Source: Capillidium heterosporum (lineage: Eukaryota > Entomophthoromycota > Entomophthoromycetes > Entomophthorales > Capillidiaceae). From it: DNA of 64,000 nucleotides. This document shows, one piece after another, positions 20,884-32,937 of the stretch (position 1 is the stretch's first letter; each line of letters starts with the position of its first letter). Position numbers and translations under genes: made by a program. The notes under the pieces are model-generated. The model searched no databases. It was given only the letters and a program-made list of their open reading frames with translations, and was not told the origin of the DNA. The DNA lies in assembly GCA_016630905.1 (NCBI GenBank), contig WBMQ01000010.1, forward strand, positions 310,001 through 374,000. The letters run 5' to 3'.

Positions 20884-23432
20884 ATGGCCAGCCGACCCAA
20901 CTACTTGAAGTCGCAACCGATCGAGCCTTCCAGTTTAGGCATACTCAACATGAACATGAACCATGGAGACGACCAGCCACTGAGTAGTTTCAAGCCGGGT
21001 CACAGTCAGGATGATAGTACCGACGACATGGAGCTGTTCAGCCTTATGCAGCAGTTCTATACCGTACAAACCGAAGTAGATTCCTTGACTTTGGACGACT
21101 ATTTGCCTACGGCAGCTATCCAGAGTGAAGGTTGGGTACCACCCGATTCCATTGCTGACTTGTCGGACCTGATAAACGACTTGGAGAACATCGAGCTAGG
21201 GAAAGGCTTACTGGCTGGATCTAGGCTGTCGATGGTTATTATGGATGGCAAAGATAGGGGTAAAGGCGGGAGGAGACCTGGTTCGGTAGGAATTTAAACT
21301 AAAGTCGTTGAAAGTTAACAAGAAAATTTTTTAGATTGCTTTGAGTCCCGAATTGGAAACCAGATTGAACTTGGCCAAGGATAAACTTAAGAATGTCAAT
21401 TTGAAAAAGGTACTATATTTTATAATGGGCTATTTTTGTAACATATATTTAGTTGACAACCAAGATCTTCTTCAACAATGAAGAGAGTTTTGAAACCGTG
21501 ACTCTAACTTCCCTCTCCACCCCCAAACTAATAATCCAAGGATTCATCGACAACCGTAGACTTGAGAAAGGTACCGAGTACGTTTTGGTCGAAGTCCACT
21601 CCAATTTCCTAGTGGAGCGAGCAATCAAGTGCTGGGAACCAGTTTTACCTATAATCTGCCATTGGGCAAGTGAATCCAACTCAGCTTTGCTAATCCGTAG
21701 CAAGCAGTTTGAGATCCCCATGAACTCAGTACCCACTTTAGCTCCTATCTTCAGCGGCCCCATCCATTTCCAAGTCAAGCGTAACAAATGGGAGAAACGG
21801 TTCGTCATCATTAAGAAGGGGAACGTGTACATTGCTAAGAACGAAGGGCTGACCAACCTTAATTTGCTGTGCAGCTTGGTCAACTTCGACATCTTCAATT
21901 TGACCCAACCCAAGAAGAAGTCGCCGACGCCACATGTGATTGCCCTTAAAAGTCAACAACCGGTCCACATGTTTGAAAAGCCCGAGGAGGATTTCATTCA
22001 CTTTTTGGCCTTTGATAAACCCAATCTCAAGGATATGTTTGTCCGCAGCTTGGCCTACTCACGGTCTTGGCAAATGTACCAAAATTACCTAGCTAAACCA
22101 GACCCACTGTCCCCATTCACTGACCTTTCGATGATATCTGATCAAATCGCTGGACTCGAGTTCGACCGAGGTCAGTTTTCCGAGATCGAGAACGGCACTA
22201 AGGTGAGCGGTGGAAACAACGGGTTGACCAAGAACACAGTTGGTGGTATCGCCGAACGGTTCTTCCGACTCGTACTTACGGGGGATCAAGGTAAAACCGA
22301 CATCGACAAGGTCATTGGTGCCAAACCTCTGCCCGATGTCTTTGCCCAAGGCTCGTTGCTTAGCAAGAACGAACCGGCCAAGCCGCCAAGTACGCCTTCC
22401 GACAAAGAAGAAGTCGAAGCCGAAGCTGAGGTCAAGGATACATTTAAGAACGGCTCCTTGCTGTCTAAAGGTCTTTCATTCAAGAAGTCCAACTTGACCA
22501 AAAGCAAACCCGTCGAGCCACCGACTGGTAGCTTGCTGGCCAAAGCCAACACCATGCTTAATGGGAAATCTAACAAGGAAACTAATCCACCTAATACAAC
22601 CTTACTCGGGAACGTGACCACTGCTCTCAACCGAAGTCTGAAACCCAGTCCTATAGCCACCGCCAACGGTACTGGTAATGCATCAGTTACCCAACCCCAG
22701 AGGAATGGACCCTTACTACAGGTCAAAGGCAAGGACGAAGGTCTCTTCAACACCAACTCCCTACTCAGCCAGTCGGCTCCACAACCCCAGCCTCAAGTTC
22801 AAGCCCCTTTAACGCGCAAGCTCTCGGTACCTGTTAACGCCGCCAGTATTCCAACCAACTTTGCCAACAGCAGTGACAATGACATGCCTCTCAGCTACCG
22901 TATGCGACCTAATCTCGTACAGCGCACCAACTCTATGAGCAATACCAATAACCTCCAAAACTACTCTCCCACTTCCAGTAACTCACCTAGCCCCCGTGTC
23001 CCCAACACTTCGGCCTTTACCCCTAACCAGTATGACTCGAACCGACCTCCTATAACCAAAGTCAATGAACAAGCACCCCCGCCTTTGTACCGCAAGGGTA
23101 GCCTCCTCAGCTCCAGCCCTAGCCCCAACGGTGGACCACTTACCAATATCAAGGACCTCAAAGTCAACGAGCAAAGGTACAAGAAAGGTTCTTTGCTTGA
23201 CAGTCCCAATTCGCTAACCCCCATCACTGAGACTAAAGAGCATATGAAAGGGAACGGCATACTACCTAGTGGAAGACCCACCTTACTGAGTTCTAAAAAA
23301 TCCATCAAATTTTCAAGTGGCGTTGAAAAGGTGCATCAAGGCCCTCTAGTCCAATTGGAAGATAATAGGTTCAAGAAGCATACCGATCAGATTAGGGAAA
23401 AGAACTTTAGACCGCTGTTGTCGTTTAAATAA
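20884..23432 (+). CDS. RA-PH domain adaptor protein with GSLL-repeat tail (three exons)
   Basis: Exons 20884-21285, 21335-21409 and 21453-23432, with introns of 49 and 43 nt (GTAGGA to TTTTTTAG; GTACTA to TATTTAG), give 818 residues. Residues 1-134 are acidic and contain a conserved-looking LMQQFYTVQTEVDSL segment. About 160-245 is a Ras-association-like domain (TTKIFFNNEESFETVTL). About 260-370 is a PH domain (GPIHFQVKRNKWEKRFVII). This RA-PH tandem is the module of MRL/Grb7-type adaptors, which link Ras/Rap GTPases and phosphoinositides to cortical actin. The remaining ~400 residues are disordered and hold nine short GSLL-type motifs (GSLLSK, GSLLAK, KGSLLS, KGSLLD and variants). Family assignment is by motif reading only; the tail function is unknown. 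Confidence 0.85.
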
Positions 23433-24053
23433 TGGAGGATGGCTGTGTAGGAGTTAATACTTTATATATAATTTTTAAATAGCGAAAACTTAATTCATAG
23501 GCACCATATCTTACCTTATAACATATACTTTTATATAAACCTTAATAAAATTGGTGGTTGTAGGTTTTGGTTTTCGCAATCTAGACTTCTATCTTTTTGA
23601 GGTTGATAAAGTCCTATTTGAATCAAATAGCTACCCATTAGTTGGATTTGAATACAGCCCTGTCTATTATATGCTATTTAGCACTTATCTAGATCTTTCT
23701 GCCTCATCGTTCAATTTAAGTAGGTTGAATTTGAGATACTGGAGATACATGGTTATTGATTAATTATAGATGGCATCCAGGTACTGAGACTTGATACTCA
23801 TTTAAAAATAGAAAAGTAGATGGATTGCACCTGCAATATAAATAGCAGTATATTACAACCAGCTTGAAGGATTTGGATATGAAGAGCAGATATTTTACTA
23901 GATTGAGAATATAGTTCAAGGCTACATGGGAGTGCTTTAGGATATAGGGAGAAGGTACTTGAACGAGATTGAGTTAAAGGGATATGTGATAACAGGTGAT
24001 GTAAAGATAAAACTCAAATTAGCTTGAACTTTATTATAGAATTAAAAGAATTG
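23433..24053. other. Intergenic spacer
   Basis: Convergent 3' flanks. A 70-codon TTG/GTG-type frame is present but nothing recognisable. Confidence 0.5.
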
Positions 24054-25140
24054 TCAAGCAAGATATGAAGGGCAAAAGGAATAACAAAATACATCAAAAA
24101 TTAGCAAATATGTATATACAAAAAAGTATGCACAGTAGGTGAAGCTGGGATCCAGAAAGCTGAGGCTGGTACTGGGAGGGCCTAGGACCCAACATGGACA
24201 CGCCATGACTGTGGCCGTGATTATGCCCATGGTTATAGTTAGAGTTAAAGTTGGAAGGACCCAAGTTAAGTTCCCCAAAGTTAAAGTTTTCATTCCTTAT
24301 AGTCGATTCGCTAAAGCTGAAGGAAAGGTTGGAGCTACCCATTATTAGCTCGCCAAGGTTGAGGTTAAACTTGGAGCCGTCCATATTTGGTCCATCAAAG
24401 TTCATTTAATTTGAGTTATTTACCATAGGCTCCCTTTGGTTGGAATTGTATTTGAAATCATTCACTATGGTGACCAGTTTAGTAGGTAAGGCAGGCATTG
24501 ATACCAAAGTGAGGGGAAACTTCTTGCCATCACATATCAAGTTATGGTACTCGTTTATAGTAGTTTAGACCATCTCAGCGGTCTGGAACGTGTTCATGAC
24601 ATACCTCGTACTGTTCTCTTCACTATCATAGAATAGGTTGGCTCACATAACTTTACTTCTCAAGAGAACTGTACTAAGTCCTTGATACCAACGCTAGTAT
24701 CTAAACTGCCTACCAATACCGTGTTGGAAGCTTGGGGTCCTGGTAGTAAGTATATGGGTTCATATGAGTGATTACATTGAGGTGGAATACAAATGTGATT
24801 AGGACCAGAGTAGTTGGGGTCATGAGGATTGCAGTGCTTACATAATGCTTTGATGGTAGTGGATTTGGACCTTGGGACAAAATCATCGTCATCAGGCCAT
24901 TCTAGCATCAGTTTGAATTTCATTCCTACGTTCAACCTTGAACATGTTTTGCGCTTCATTCAATCAGTTGAAGTCTCGTATTTTCTAATACCCGATATAC
25001 TTGTACAAACTTATATCCAACATGTTGACTCAATTGTCACCTAAGCCAGTGTAAAACTATTTTGATGACCATTATATGTCACCGATTCCTTTTCTCCGTT
25101 TATGGCAAAGGTTTCTGAGACTAGTCTCCATGTAACTTCA
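24054..25140 (-). pseudogene. Decayed gene of unknown family
   Basis: On the minus strand a 99-codon ATG frame (24959-24660) contains FKLMLEWPDDDDFVPRSK, then KALCKHCNPHD and HICIPPQCNHSYEP. It continues after an in-frame stop as EVKLCEPTYSMIVKRTVRG, then in another frame as VMNTFQTAEMV and NEYHNLICDGKKFPLTLV, and ends in a 103-codon frame (24405-24094) with Asn-rich FNFGELNLG repeats and NHGHNHGHSHG. The run of coding-like fragments in one direction, broken by stops and frame changes, suggests a dead gene; unrecognised introns could explain some of the breaks. I do not recognise the family. Confidence 0.4.
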
Positions 25141-25765
25141 CTTATCCATCACTGTAGAAAAAGGATTTCATTGTTTGATCGGCTCCCCTCAAGTTCCTTT
25201 ACCAAATTAAATCATCAATAAGTGTTACGTGGTAAATTTCGTCAATGGTGATGCTGGTTTTTAGGAAGTGGGATTAGAAAGCTTTGCTATGAATTGTTGA
25301 GAATCCTTGATTTTTACATATTTTTATATTGGATGCTCGAAATCAATGCTACTTTATAGTGTAGCTATAGGTTTTCTAAATAAGAATTTAAGCCTTTAGT
25401 GCCGATTAAATAAAGGATAATATGAAAGTTAGTGCAGTACCAAAGATTATTAAAACAAAAGCTTGGTTTACTTTCACTTTTCTGATCAAACAAAAAACAT
25501 GCTTTGAAGCGATATTTCTAGACACTTTTGATAAGTAAACTCACTATTATTTTACTTTTAGTATAATCTAGAGCTTCGGATGGCTAAATCTAGTAAAAGT
25601 TCTACCTACACCTATGGTAATGGCAAATTTTCATAGGAAAATATATTTAAACTTGAGACGAAGGCAATCTTAAGTTTAGATCTCATAATACGCCTACCCA
25701 TCTTTTAAAAGTAAGGGATATCAAGTTTGGAAGTTGGAAAATAGGGTGGGATTTACCTTTATATT
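25141..25765. other. Intergenic, 3' flank of TF2
   Basis: Shares blocks with the TF1 3' flank (about 14130-14170). No gene seen. Confidence 0.5.
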
Positions 25766-27585
25766 TTAATAAATGTTAGATATGACGTGCGGGATTCCAG
25801 GTAAATCTAATTCTAAATTTTCAGCTCGTGCTAGTAACTTAGACATGTGTAAGGATTCGCCAGCTACGAGGTAGTAAGGTGTACAATTCTTGATGAGCTT
25901 GAGAGCTTCCTTCAAAAGGTCTAGCTTTGCCTTTCGATCTGCACCGCTGGAGTTGGAAACCACCTTTATCCAGTAGAAGATGGCCGTAGATAGGGCGTAG
26001 AACCTGATGGTGGTCCCGTGACAGAAGAAATCGTTACCCAACTTCAAGGCACATTCGATGGCTAATTTGGAGTGTTTAGTTGCCTTGGTCATACTTTCTG
26101 TCCTTATAGGTTCCGACTGCGTCTTGGAGAAGGTTTGAAAGAGTTGAATCAATGTTGAGTTACAAAGCAGTTTCAGATTGAGTTCGAATCTATTGGTAAT
26201 CTTAACCTTCCAATCCACTCCTTGGTTGAGGTAATGGAAGGTAGACACAACTTTTTCCTCCCACAGCAGTAGGTGTTCGTCGATGGCTTTTGCAAAATGG
26301 GTCAATTGAACCAGCTGGAAGTCTCTTATGTTATCGATGAAATCGAACTTGAGCTTGATGAGATACAACAACTTACAGATCTCTGCAAACAGACTTAGAA
26401 AATAGGCAGAGTTTAGTATCGCAAACTTGGACTCCGAGCTGTCATTGTCCAAGTAGTCAAACGGCATAGGCCTTGGATTTCGCATATTGCTAAGACGATA
26501 GTCGTGGCTGAAGGGTAGCGTGTTACCGAACCCGTATAGTTTGTCAGCTATGTGGATCAACCAATAAAGTCGAATCCTCAATTCCTGTTCATCTTCACTA
26601 ATGTGTTTCGGGGGTTCCATGTGCAAGCCCAAACAGTAGGACATCCGGATAGCTATACCCAAATTCTGAAACCCCCATCTACAATCCTCTTTATTGTGCT
26701 GGTAGTTGCACATCATTAGCAGAGCCGAGATGGTACTCAAGGCAATTTTGTCATAAACTTTCTCTAACTCCAATTGAGCTAGATGGCAGTAGTACCGTTT
26801 AACATCCTTAGATATGAAAGGAAGATATCCCTAAACCTATACCAACTACTATGAACTTCAACTACCCTAAGGCTGGTTATGATAATTCAACACGAAGTTT
26901 CCTACGGCTCAGCATCTGTACATGTGTATTTTGGTATGTGAAGAAGGCATCTATTGCCAGATCTTTTATCCTCTCTTCGACCAATATACTCTCCAGGTGT
27001 GCTAGCTCTATACGTCTACCTATTGGCAATCTATCCTCATCAGTGGCATCACTTCGGTTTCCTATTGGAAGCAGCAATACATCTGTCCAAATTCTTGGGT
27101 TTGATGTGATGTACTACATACATAGTCAGCAGCAATGCGAACGGACCTGGTCCAAAGTAATCCAGTCTCCCGGTAGTCGAAACAAAGACCTTCTGATTTG
27201 GGTTCATGAAGCTGTTTTTAAACAGATTGGTTGCCATTACGTATCTATTTCCATCCACCTGCACTTTTATGTTGTCGTAGTAAAACCTTATTTTATTGAC
27301 TTTAACTACTCTCCTATCACTGCTATTATCCCTATCGTTCATATCGTTATATCTACCTACAGTATTGGAGTTGGTCAGAAGCTTGAATTTTAAAGTTGGT
27401 AAGTTGGAAGGTGATTTTAAAGCATTGTATTTTTTGGATCTACCACGCTTCTTGGCCACGTATAGATAGGAGCAAATCTCAGTTCAAAAAGCTGCATTTG
27501 TAGCAGCTAGGGATTTGCTTGTCGCAGTATACTTTGTACTGCCGACATCGGTCACAGGCCTGCTTCGATAGGTAGGATGTGCTCA
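25766..27585 (-). pseudogene. Zn(II)2Cys6 regulator TF2, frameshifted copy of TF1
   Basis: Starts with ATG at 27585 and the first five zinc-cluster cysteines (CDRCRQYKVYC, CYKC) are intact. One extra base near 27482, inside the last loop of the cluster, shifts the frame. Further single-base insertions occur near 27062, near 26900 and near 26860. From 26773 downward the copy is open for 335 codons and is nearly identical to the TF1 C-terminal half, differing mainly at scattered sites and in an added tail (LPGIPHVISNIY). All damage is in the N-terminal half. It cannot make the full regulator unless the indels are sequence errors. Confidence 0.85.
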
Positions 27586-28179
27586 TAAAGTTGCAGTTGG
27601 TTTTGTTAGTGAAAGTTTTAGAAAGCAATTTAATTGGAATTTCCTTTTATTTCCTAGTATAAAACGATCTGCTTCAACATCCCACTTTCTCTAAATGTTT
27701 CATTTCGTTATATTTGGCCCTTAGACTTGCTTTTTCAAAGTATTTTAATTTTGAATCTGTACCCAATAGTTCGTAGTTAATTAACGAATTGAGTGTGCAG
27801 TATCTTTTATACAAAGACTAGTCCAATGGTAAGATTTATAAGAGATTCAATAGCTTGCTTTATTTCACTGCTCCAGCTAAAAAACTGTTTCAAAGTAATG
27901 CCTCTATACAAACACTTTTGATAAGTAAATACAATGCTATTTTTGGTGTGGTTGGACTGAAGTTACTAAGTCTATTCAGAACCCTACTTAAATATTTGAA
28001 GACGCCATATCATTATAGATAGAGTCTTCTTGAATTTGAACTGAGGCAAACATATGTTTATATCCTATAGCTATGTCTATTTATCTTTTGAAGATAAGAG
28101 AATCTAAGGTTTGAAGGGTTGGCAAGTAAGGTAAGCCCATTTTGGGTTTTAACAGATGTCAAATGTGTCGCAAAAGATG
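27586..28179. other. Intergenic between TF2 and TF3
   Basis: 5' flank of TF2 and 3' flank of TF3. Shares short blocks with the other TF flanks, such as CACTTTTGATAAGTAAA near 27920 and 25530. No gene seen. Confidence 0.5.
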
Positions 28180-29972
28180 TCACTCTAACTCCAAATTTTC
28201 TGACCTTGCCAGCAACCTAGACATATGCAAGGATTCACCAGCCAGAAGGTAGTACGGTGTACAGTTCTTGATGAGCTTGAGAGCTTCCTTCAAAAGGTCT
28301 AGTTTTGCCTTTCGATCCTCACCGCTGGAACTGGAAACCACTTTTATCCAGTAAAAAGTGGCTGTAGTTAAAGAGTAGAATTTGAAGGTAGTGCCGTGAT
28401 AGAAGAGGTCATTGCCCAACTTCAAAGCACACTCTATAGCCTGTTTAGAATACTTTATCGCTTTTTCCTTGCTTTCGGTTCGGATAGGTTCTAACTGCGT
28501 CCTGGAGAAGGTTTGGAAGAGCTGGATCAGTGTGGCGTTGTAGATCAACTTCAAGTTAAGCTCAAATCTATTGGTTATTTTAACCTTCCAATCCACTCCT
28601 TGATTGAGGTGGCGGAAAGTAGATACGACCTTGTTCTCCCACAGCAGCAGATGCTCATCGATGACTTTGGCAAAGTGGGTCAGCTGAGGCAGCTGGAAAT
28701 CTCTGATGTTGTCCATGAAGTCGAACTTGAGCTTGATAAGGTACAGCAGCTTGCAGATTTCTGCGAATAAGCCCAAGAAATAAGTAGAGCTCAGCATGGT
28801 AAACTTGAACTCCAAACCGTCCTTTTCCAGGTAGTCGAAAGGCATGGGTCCTAGGATTTGGTATCGTACTGAGATGGTAGCTGTGGCAGAAGGGTAGAGC
28901 CATGCCAAATCCATAAAGTTTATCCTGGATATGAACCAGCCAGTAGAGCCGAACCCTCAACTCCTGCTCATCCTCGCTAATATTTTTCGGGGGTTCCATG
29001 TGTAGGCCCAAGCAGTAGGACATTCGGATAGCTATACCAAAATTTTGGAAACTCGACTTGCAATCTTCCTTGTTGTGCTGAAAACTACTCATGATTAGTA
29101 AAGCCGAAATGGTACTCAGGGCAAACTTATCGTAAACTTTCTCTAATTCCAATTGGGCTAGATGGCAGTAGTGCTGTTTGACATCCTTAGAAATGAAGGG
29201 AAGATACCCTAAACCTATGCCAACCACTATAAACTTGAGTACTCTGGGTTGGCTTTGAAAGTTCAGCACGAAATTTCTACGATTCAAAATAGGCAGTTGG
29301 GTGTTAAAGTATGCAAAGAAGGCATCAACCGCCAGGTTCTTGGTATTCTTTTCGACTAGCGTATTCTCCAAGTGTGCTAGCTCTATACGTCTACCTGTCG
29401 GTAATATATCCCCATCATCAGATTCGCCTCTATCGCTGTTGGAGGCAGCAATATATATATCCAGGTTCTTGGGCTTGGTATGATGCACTACGTACATAGT
29501 CAATAGCAATGCAAACGGACCTACTCCAAAGTAGTCTAGTCTTCCGGTAGTTGAGATAAAGACTTTTTGGTGAGGGTTCACAACACTGTTCTTAAATAAG
29601 TTGGTAGCCATAGCATATCTACTGCCATCCACTTCTACTTTTATACAACTATGATAGTACTTTAGTTTAATAAGTTTACTGTTGGTTTTAGCCATCTTTT
29701 TATCACCACCGTCATCTTCACCGCTTCATATTGTTGTCTCTACCTACAAAGTCGGATCTGGTCACAAGTTTGATATCTAAAGTTGATAAGTTGGAAGGAG
29801 GGGTCAAGATAAAGCCTCTACTAGGTTTACCGCGTTTCTTGGCCACGTACAGGTAGCTGCAAGGCTCGTTTAAAAACTTGCATCGATAGCAAGTAGGGAT
29901 CAGCTTGTCGCAGTACACTTTACATCGCCTGCATTTATCACAGGCTTGTTTAGATAAGTAGGGTGTGCTCAT
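28180..29972 (-). pseudogene. Zn(II)2Cys6 regulator TF3, copy with two frame breaks
   Basis: Starts with ATG at 29972 with an intact zinc cluster (CDKCRRCKVYC, CYRCKFLNEPC). The frame changes once near 29710-29725, just after the linker, and once near 28850, where an extra base turns NPRPMPFDYLEKD into NPRTHAFRLPG. The three open segments (29972-29718, about 29719-28855, 28850-28180) together cover the whole TF1 length. It is more diverged from TF1 than TF2 is. With only two single-base breaks it is either a young pseudogene or a gene with sequence errors. Confidence 0.8.
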
Positions 29973-31175
29973 ACAGGCTGGTTGTTAGATCTGTTGGAGT
30001 GAAAGTTTTAGAAAATGGCTTCTAACTGAAGTTTCTTTTATTCCCTAACATAAATCGATAGGCTTTGACGTCTCAGTATCTTTTTGATACTCTATTTGAC
30101 CCTTTAATTCGCTTTCGAACTATTTTCATTTGATATTTGCATTTTACTCCAATAGCTTGCAATGAATTAATGAAGTGGATGGATATGATTTATTAGTTTA
30201 ACTTCAAATAGAATTCATGGAAGTTGGACTTGAATGGGTCAAGGGTCAAACACTGACTCCTACACGTGGATCCATGCCTTCACTATGACGCCTAGACACT
30301 GATCCACATATTTTATCAACACCATTGAAAAGTTTATTTTTAGTAGATGTATCTGTTAGATTTGAAAGTGAAAGCGGGCACTCGATAGAAACACACTCGA
30401 ACCAAACCTATACCACTACCACATTGCTAATACAATCTAATTTGTACTCGCTCTTTTGAAAGGTTGAATTATAAAAGGTAAGTGATAGTAATATTTGTCC
30501 ATATACACTATGGCTATAAACTTAAAGTTCAAAGCTGCCAGTACTGAAGTTTTAAACCTATAAAACAAAGGCTTAGGTGACTGACCAAAACCAATATCTG
30601 TCAATTTAGAGTCTAGTCTTTAGATAAGCTTACCTTTAGTTTTGTATCCTCAATTTGGCTTCTGCTCCTAAGACCAGCACCTCCAATATGGATTCAGTTG
30701 AAAGAAGTGCTATATTTACTCACCCTCAAAAAGGAATCCAAAAACATTTGAAAAGCTGGAAAATAAATAGTCAAGAGGAAGGTATTGAAGCAGGTATTCA
30801 AAAACTAAAACTAATAAAGACAAATTGCATGCATAAATTAGTGCTGGTTTTACCTATAAAAGTATGCAATCATTATAACATTAAAGCAAAACTTACCTTG
30901 AAAAATAAGCAATTTGTTTGATTGAATAATTTGAGATCGTAAGAGCTTGCAGCTAAATTATTCAATATCCTTACAACTAAACCTTTTTAGAGCTTCAAGT
31001 TCCACCAAGAAATTGTTTCCCCTTCCAGCCCAGCTAGCCACTTTACGGGAATATACTAATCTACAGTATAACCAATAACTGTTCGCAACGACGACAACCG
31101 CCATATATCTATACTATACCAAGGTAATTTTCATTTGTTTTGCAGTTTAGATTTTCAAAATTGTCAAATTCGACA
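29973..31175. other. Divergent intergenic region between TF3 and K3
   Basis: The TF3-proximal part matches the TF1 upstream flank. An 88-codon frame at 30655-30921 has no recognisable features. The K3-proximal end contains CCATATATCTATACTATACC about 65-85 bases before the ATG, possibly a core promoter. Confidence 0.45.
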
Positions 31176-32492
31176 ATGGTGCTTGGCAAATGCATATTTC
31201 AATTAATCTTTTTTACTTACATTATCTTGCTCATCTTTTTGCTTTCAAGACATAACTCCAGGTACGATGAACTAATAACGGCAAAACATTGTTTTTCAGA
31301 GTATGGAGGGAATGCATTTCGACTGGAGTACAACAAAGGAAATGAAAAAAAGGCATCTTTTTACAAATTAACTGATCCCGAATATCATGGCGACATCGAA
31401 CTTTACTCACTGTTTGGAGTCCCTATTCATGTAGAATCAAACAACTACAACTCCAACCATTCCATTTTCTTTTCCCTCTTTCAAAGCGATGAATTCTTGA
31501 CTCCAAATGAGATGGTTTCGCAACAATTCCAAATGGCACAACCTTTAACGATCCAAAAGGAAACTGATAGTAAACCGGTTCGATTTACTCATCACCAAAT
31601 AGACAGCGACTTCATCGAGCTAGTAGTTTACGGCGGTTTCTACCCGCTGTCAACCAACGATCATCACCGCTTAAGGTCAAACGAAAGGTATTCTTACCCC
31701 TCAAAGACGCATGGCTATGTGATAGTGGTTTATAGGAAGAAAAAATCTTTTGATTTAATGGGGCCTGAAGGTCCACATCGTTCTGATCACTCAACGTTCA
31801 TCTATCAAGATAAACTTTACGTAGTTGGCGGGTACGACCATAGCTCCAATAACTTGGCCAGTTTAAATAAAATCCATTGCTACGATTTACTGTTCAAAGT
31901 GTGGAAAGTTCTAGATATGAGTGGTCAAGTTCCCAGCTCGCTTCTAGGGGCAAAGACGCGACAGATTGGACTTGACGTCTACTTCTATCATGGAGGATGT
32001 AGCTATACTGAAGCGTATTGGGACTGCCAAAGGTATTTGTACTCGTTAAATTTGCATACTTTGACTTGGGTTCAGATCGAGTTAAACCCACTTCGAGACG
32101 TAAAGTTACTTTGCTCGAAGGAGCTTAGCCCCAACAAGTTTTTGTTCATCGGTTCGATCAACGCTTTTCAGTATATGGGATATATTATCGATTTGTATAA
32201 CTCGACACTGAGGTTACGGTACTATGACTATGATCCACTTTCAACGCACCACGAACTAAGAGTTACCTTAACCCGAACGTCGTTGGTCCTGGGAATAGCA
32301 TTGACTGTTTTGATTATCAGCTTCACTGCTTCAGCGACTACTTTATATTTTCTAGGTAAGTATAGTTCTACTCGATACCACTCCTATAGTCTACCTATAA
32401 AACAACCCAACAATCAACTGGTATGGGCTAACCCCACCATCAATTTTTCGACGTCTTTGGATCTTGAGCATGGATCGGAAGCTAGTTTTTAG
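31176..32492 (+). CDS. Kelch-like two-TM membrane protein K3 (intact)
   Basis: 438 residues from the ATG at 31176 (the open frame extends upstream only to a TTG). The layout is as in K1: N-terminal anchor (LGKCIFQLIFFTYIILLIF), ectodomain with FTHHQIDSDFIELVVYGGFY, the kelch core EGPHRSDHSTFIYQDKLYVV then GGYDHSSNN, a Cys blade YHGGCSYTEAYWDCQRY, a second membrane segment, and a tail with NNQLVWANPTINF and LDLEHGSEASF. Of the nine copies, only K1 and K3 lack stops and frame breaks. A decayed relative, K4, follows in tandem. Confidence 0.8.
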   Translation: MVLGKCIFQLIFFTYIILLIFLLSRHNSRYDELITAKHCFSEYGGNAFRLEYNKGNEKKASFYKLTDPEYHGDIELYSLFGVPIHVESNNYNSNHSIFFSLFQSDEFLTPNEMVSQQFQMAQPLTIQKETDSKPVRFTHHQIDSDFIELVVYGGFYPLSTNDHHRLRSNERYSYPSKTHGYVIVVYRKKKSFDLMGPEGPHRSDHSTFIYQDKLYVVGGYDHSSNNLASLNKIHCYDLLFKVWKVLDMSGQVPSSLLGAKTRQIGLDVYFYHGGCSYTEAYWDCQRYLYSLNLHTLTWVQIELNPLRDVKLLCSKELSPNKFLFIGSINAFQYMGYIIDLYNSTLRLRYYDYDPLSTHHELRVTLTRTSLVLGIALTVLIISFTASATTLYFLGKYSSTRYHSYSLPIKQPNNQLVWANPTINFSTSLDLEHGSEASF

Positions 32493-32937
32493 AATCGTAA
32501 TCTATAGTAGTATACTAAGCACCTTTTGGTTAACTATGCTTAAAACCATATCTTTGAATGCAGAATAAGTTTCTAAATTCACTTCTTTGAAGATGGTAAG
32601 TAATAAAAGTTGTTTTAATTTTTTTAATTTTTAAACTGAAAATCAGCAACTGTGTGTATTAGAGTCTAATGTTGTTTAATAGTTATATTGGCCTTATCTA
32701 TAAGCCATTTGATAGATTATTTTAATGGTTACTATATTTATATTGAAGATTCTGAAGATAGTAGCTGAGTAGTATAACTTTCGACCTGTAGGATATAATC
32801 CTTCCGCATATTCAACCAATAACTAAACACACTATGTCAATTTCACCATGATTGTTATATTTGAGGTATTTTTTGCTTTGTAGTACATTTCAGTTATTTA
32901 TCAAATTAATTACTCCAACCCAACATAAAATACAAAG
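32493..32937. other. Spacer between K3 and K4
   Basis: AT-rich; nothing recognisable. Confidence 0.5.

Noticed and set aside
22286-22756. 156-codon minus-strand ORF inside the RA-PH gene
   Set aside because: Shadow frame opposite a well-supported exon with RA and PH domains; low complexity only because it mirrors the repeat-rich tail.
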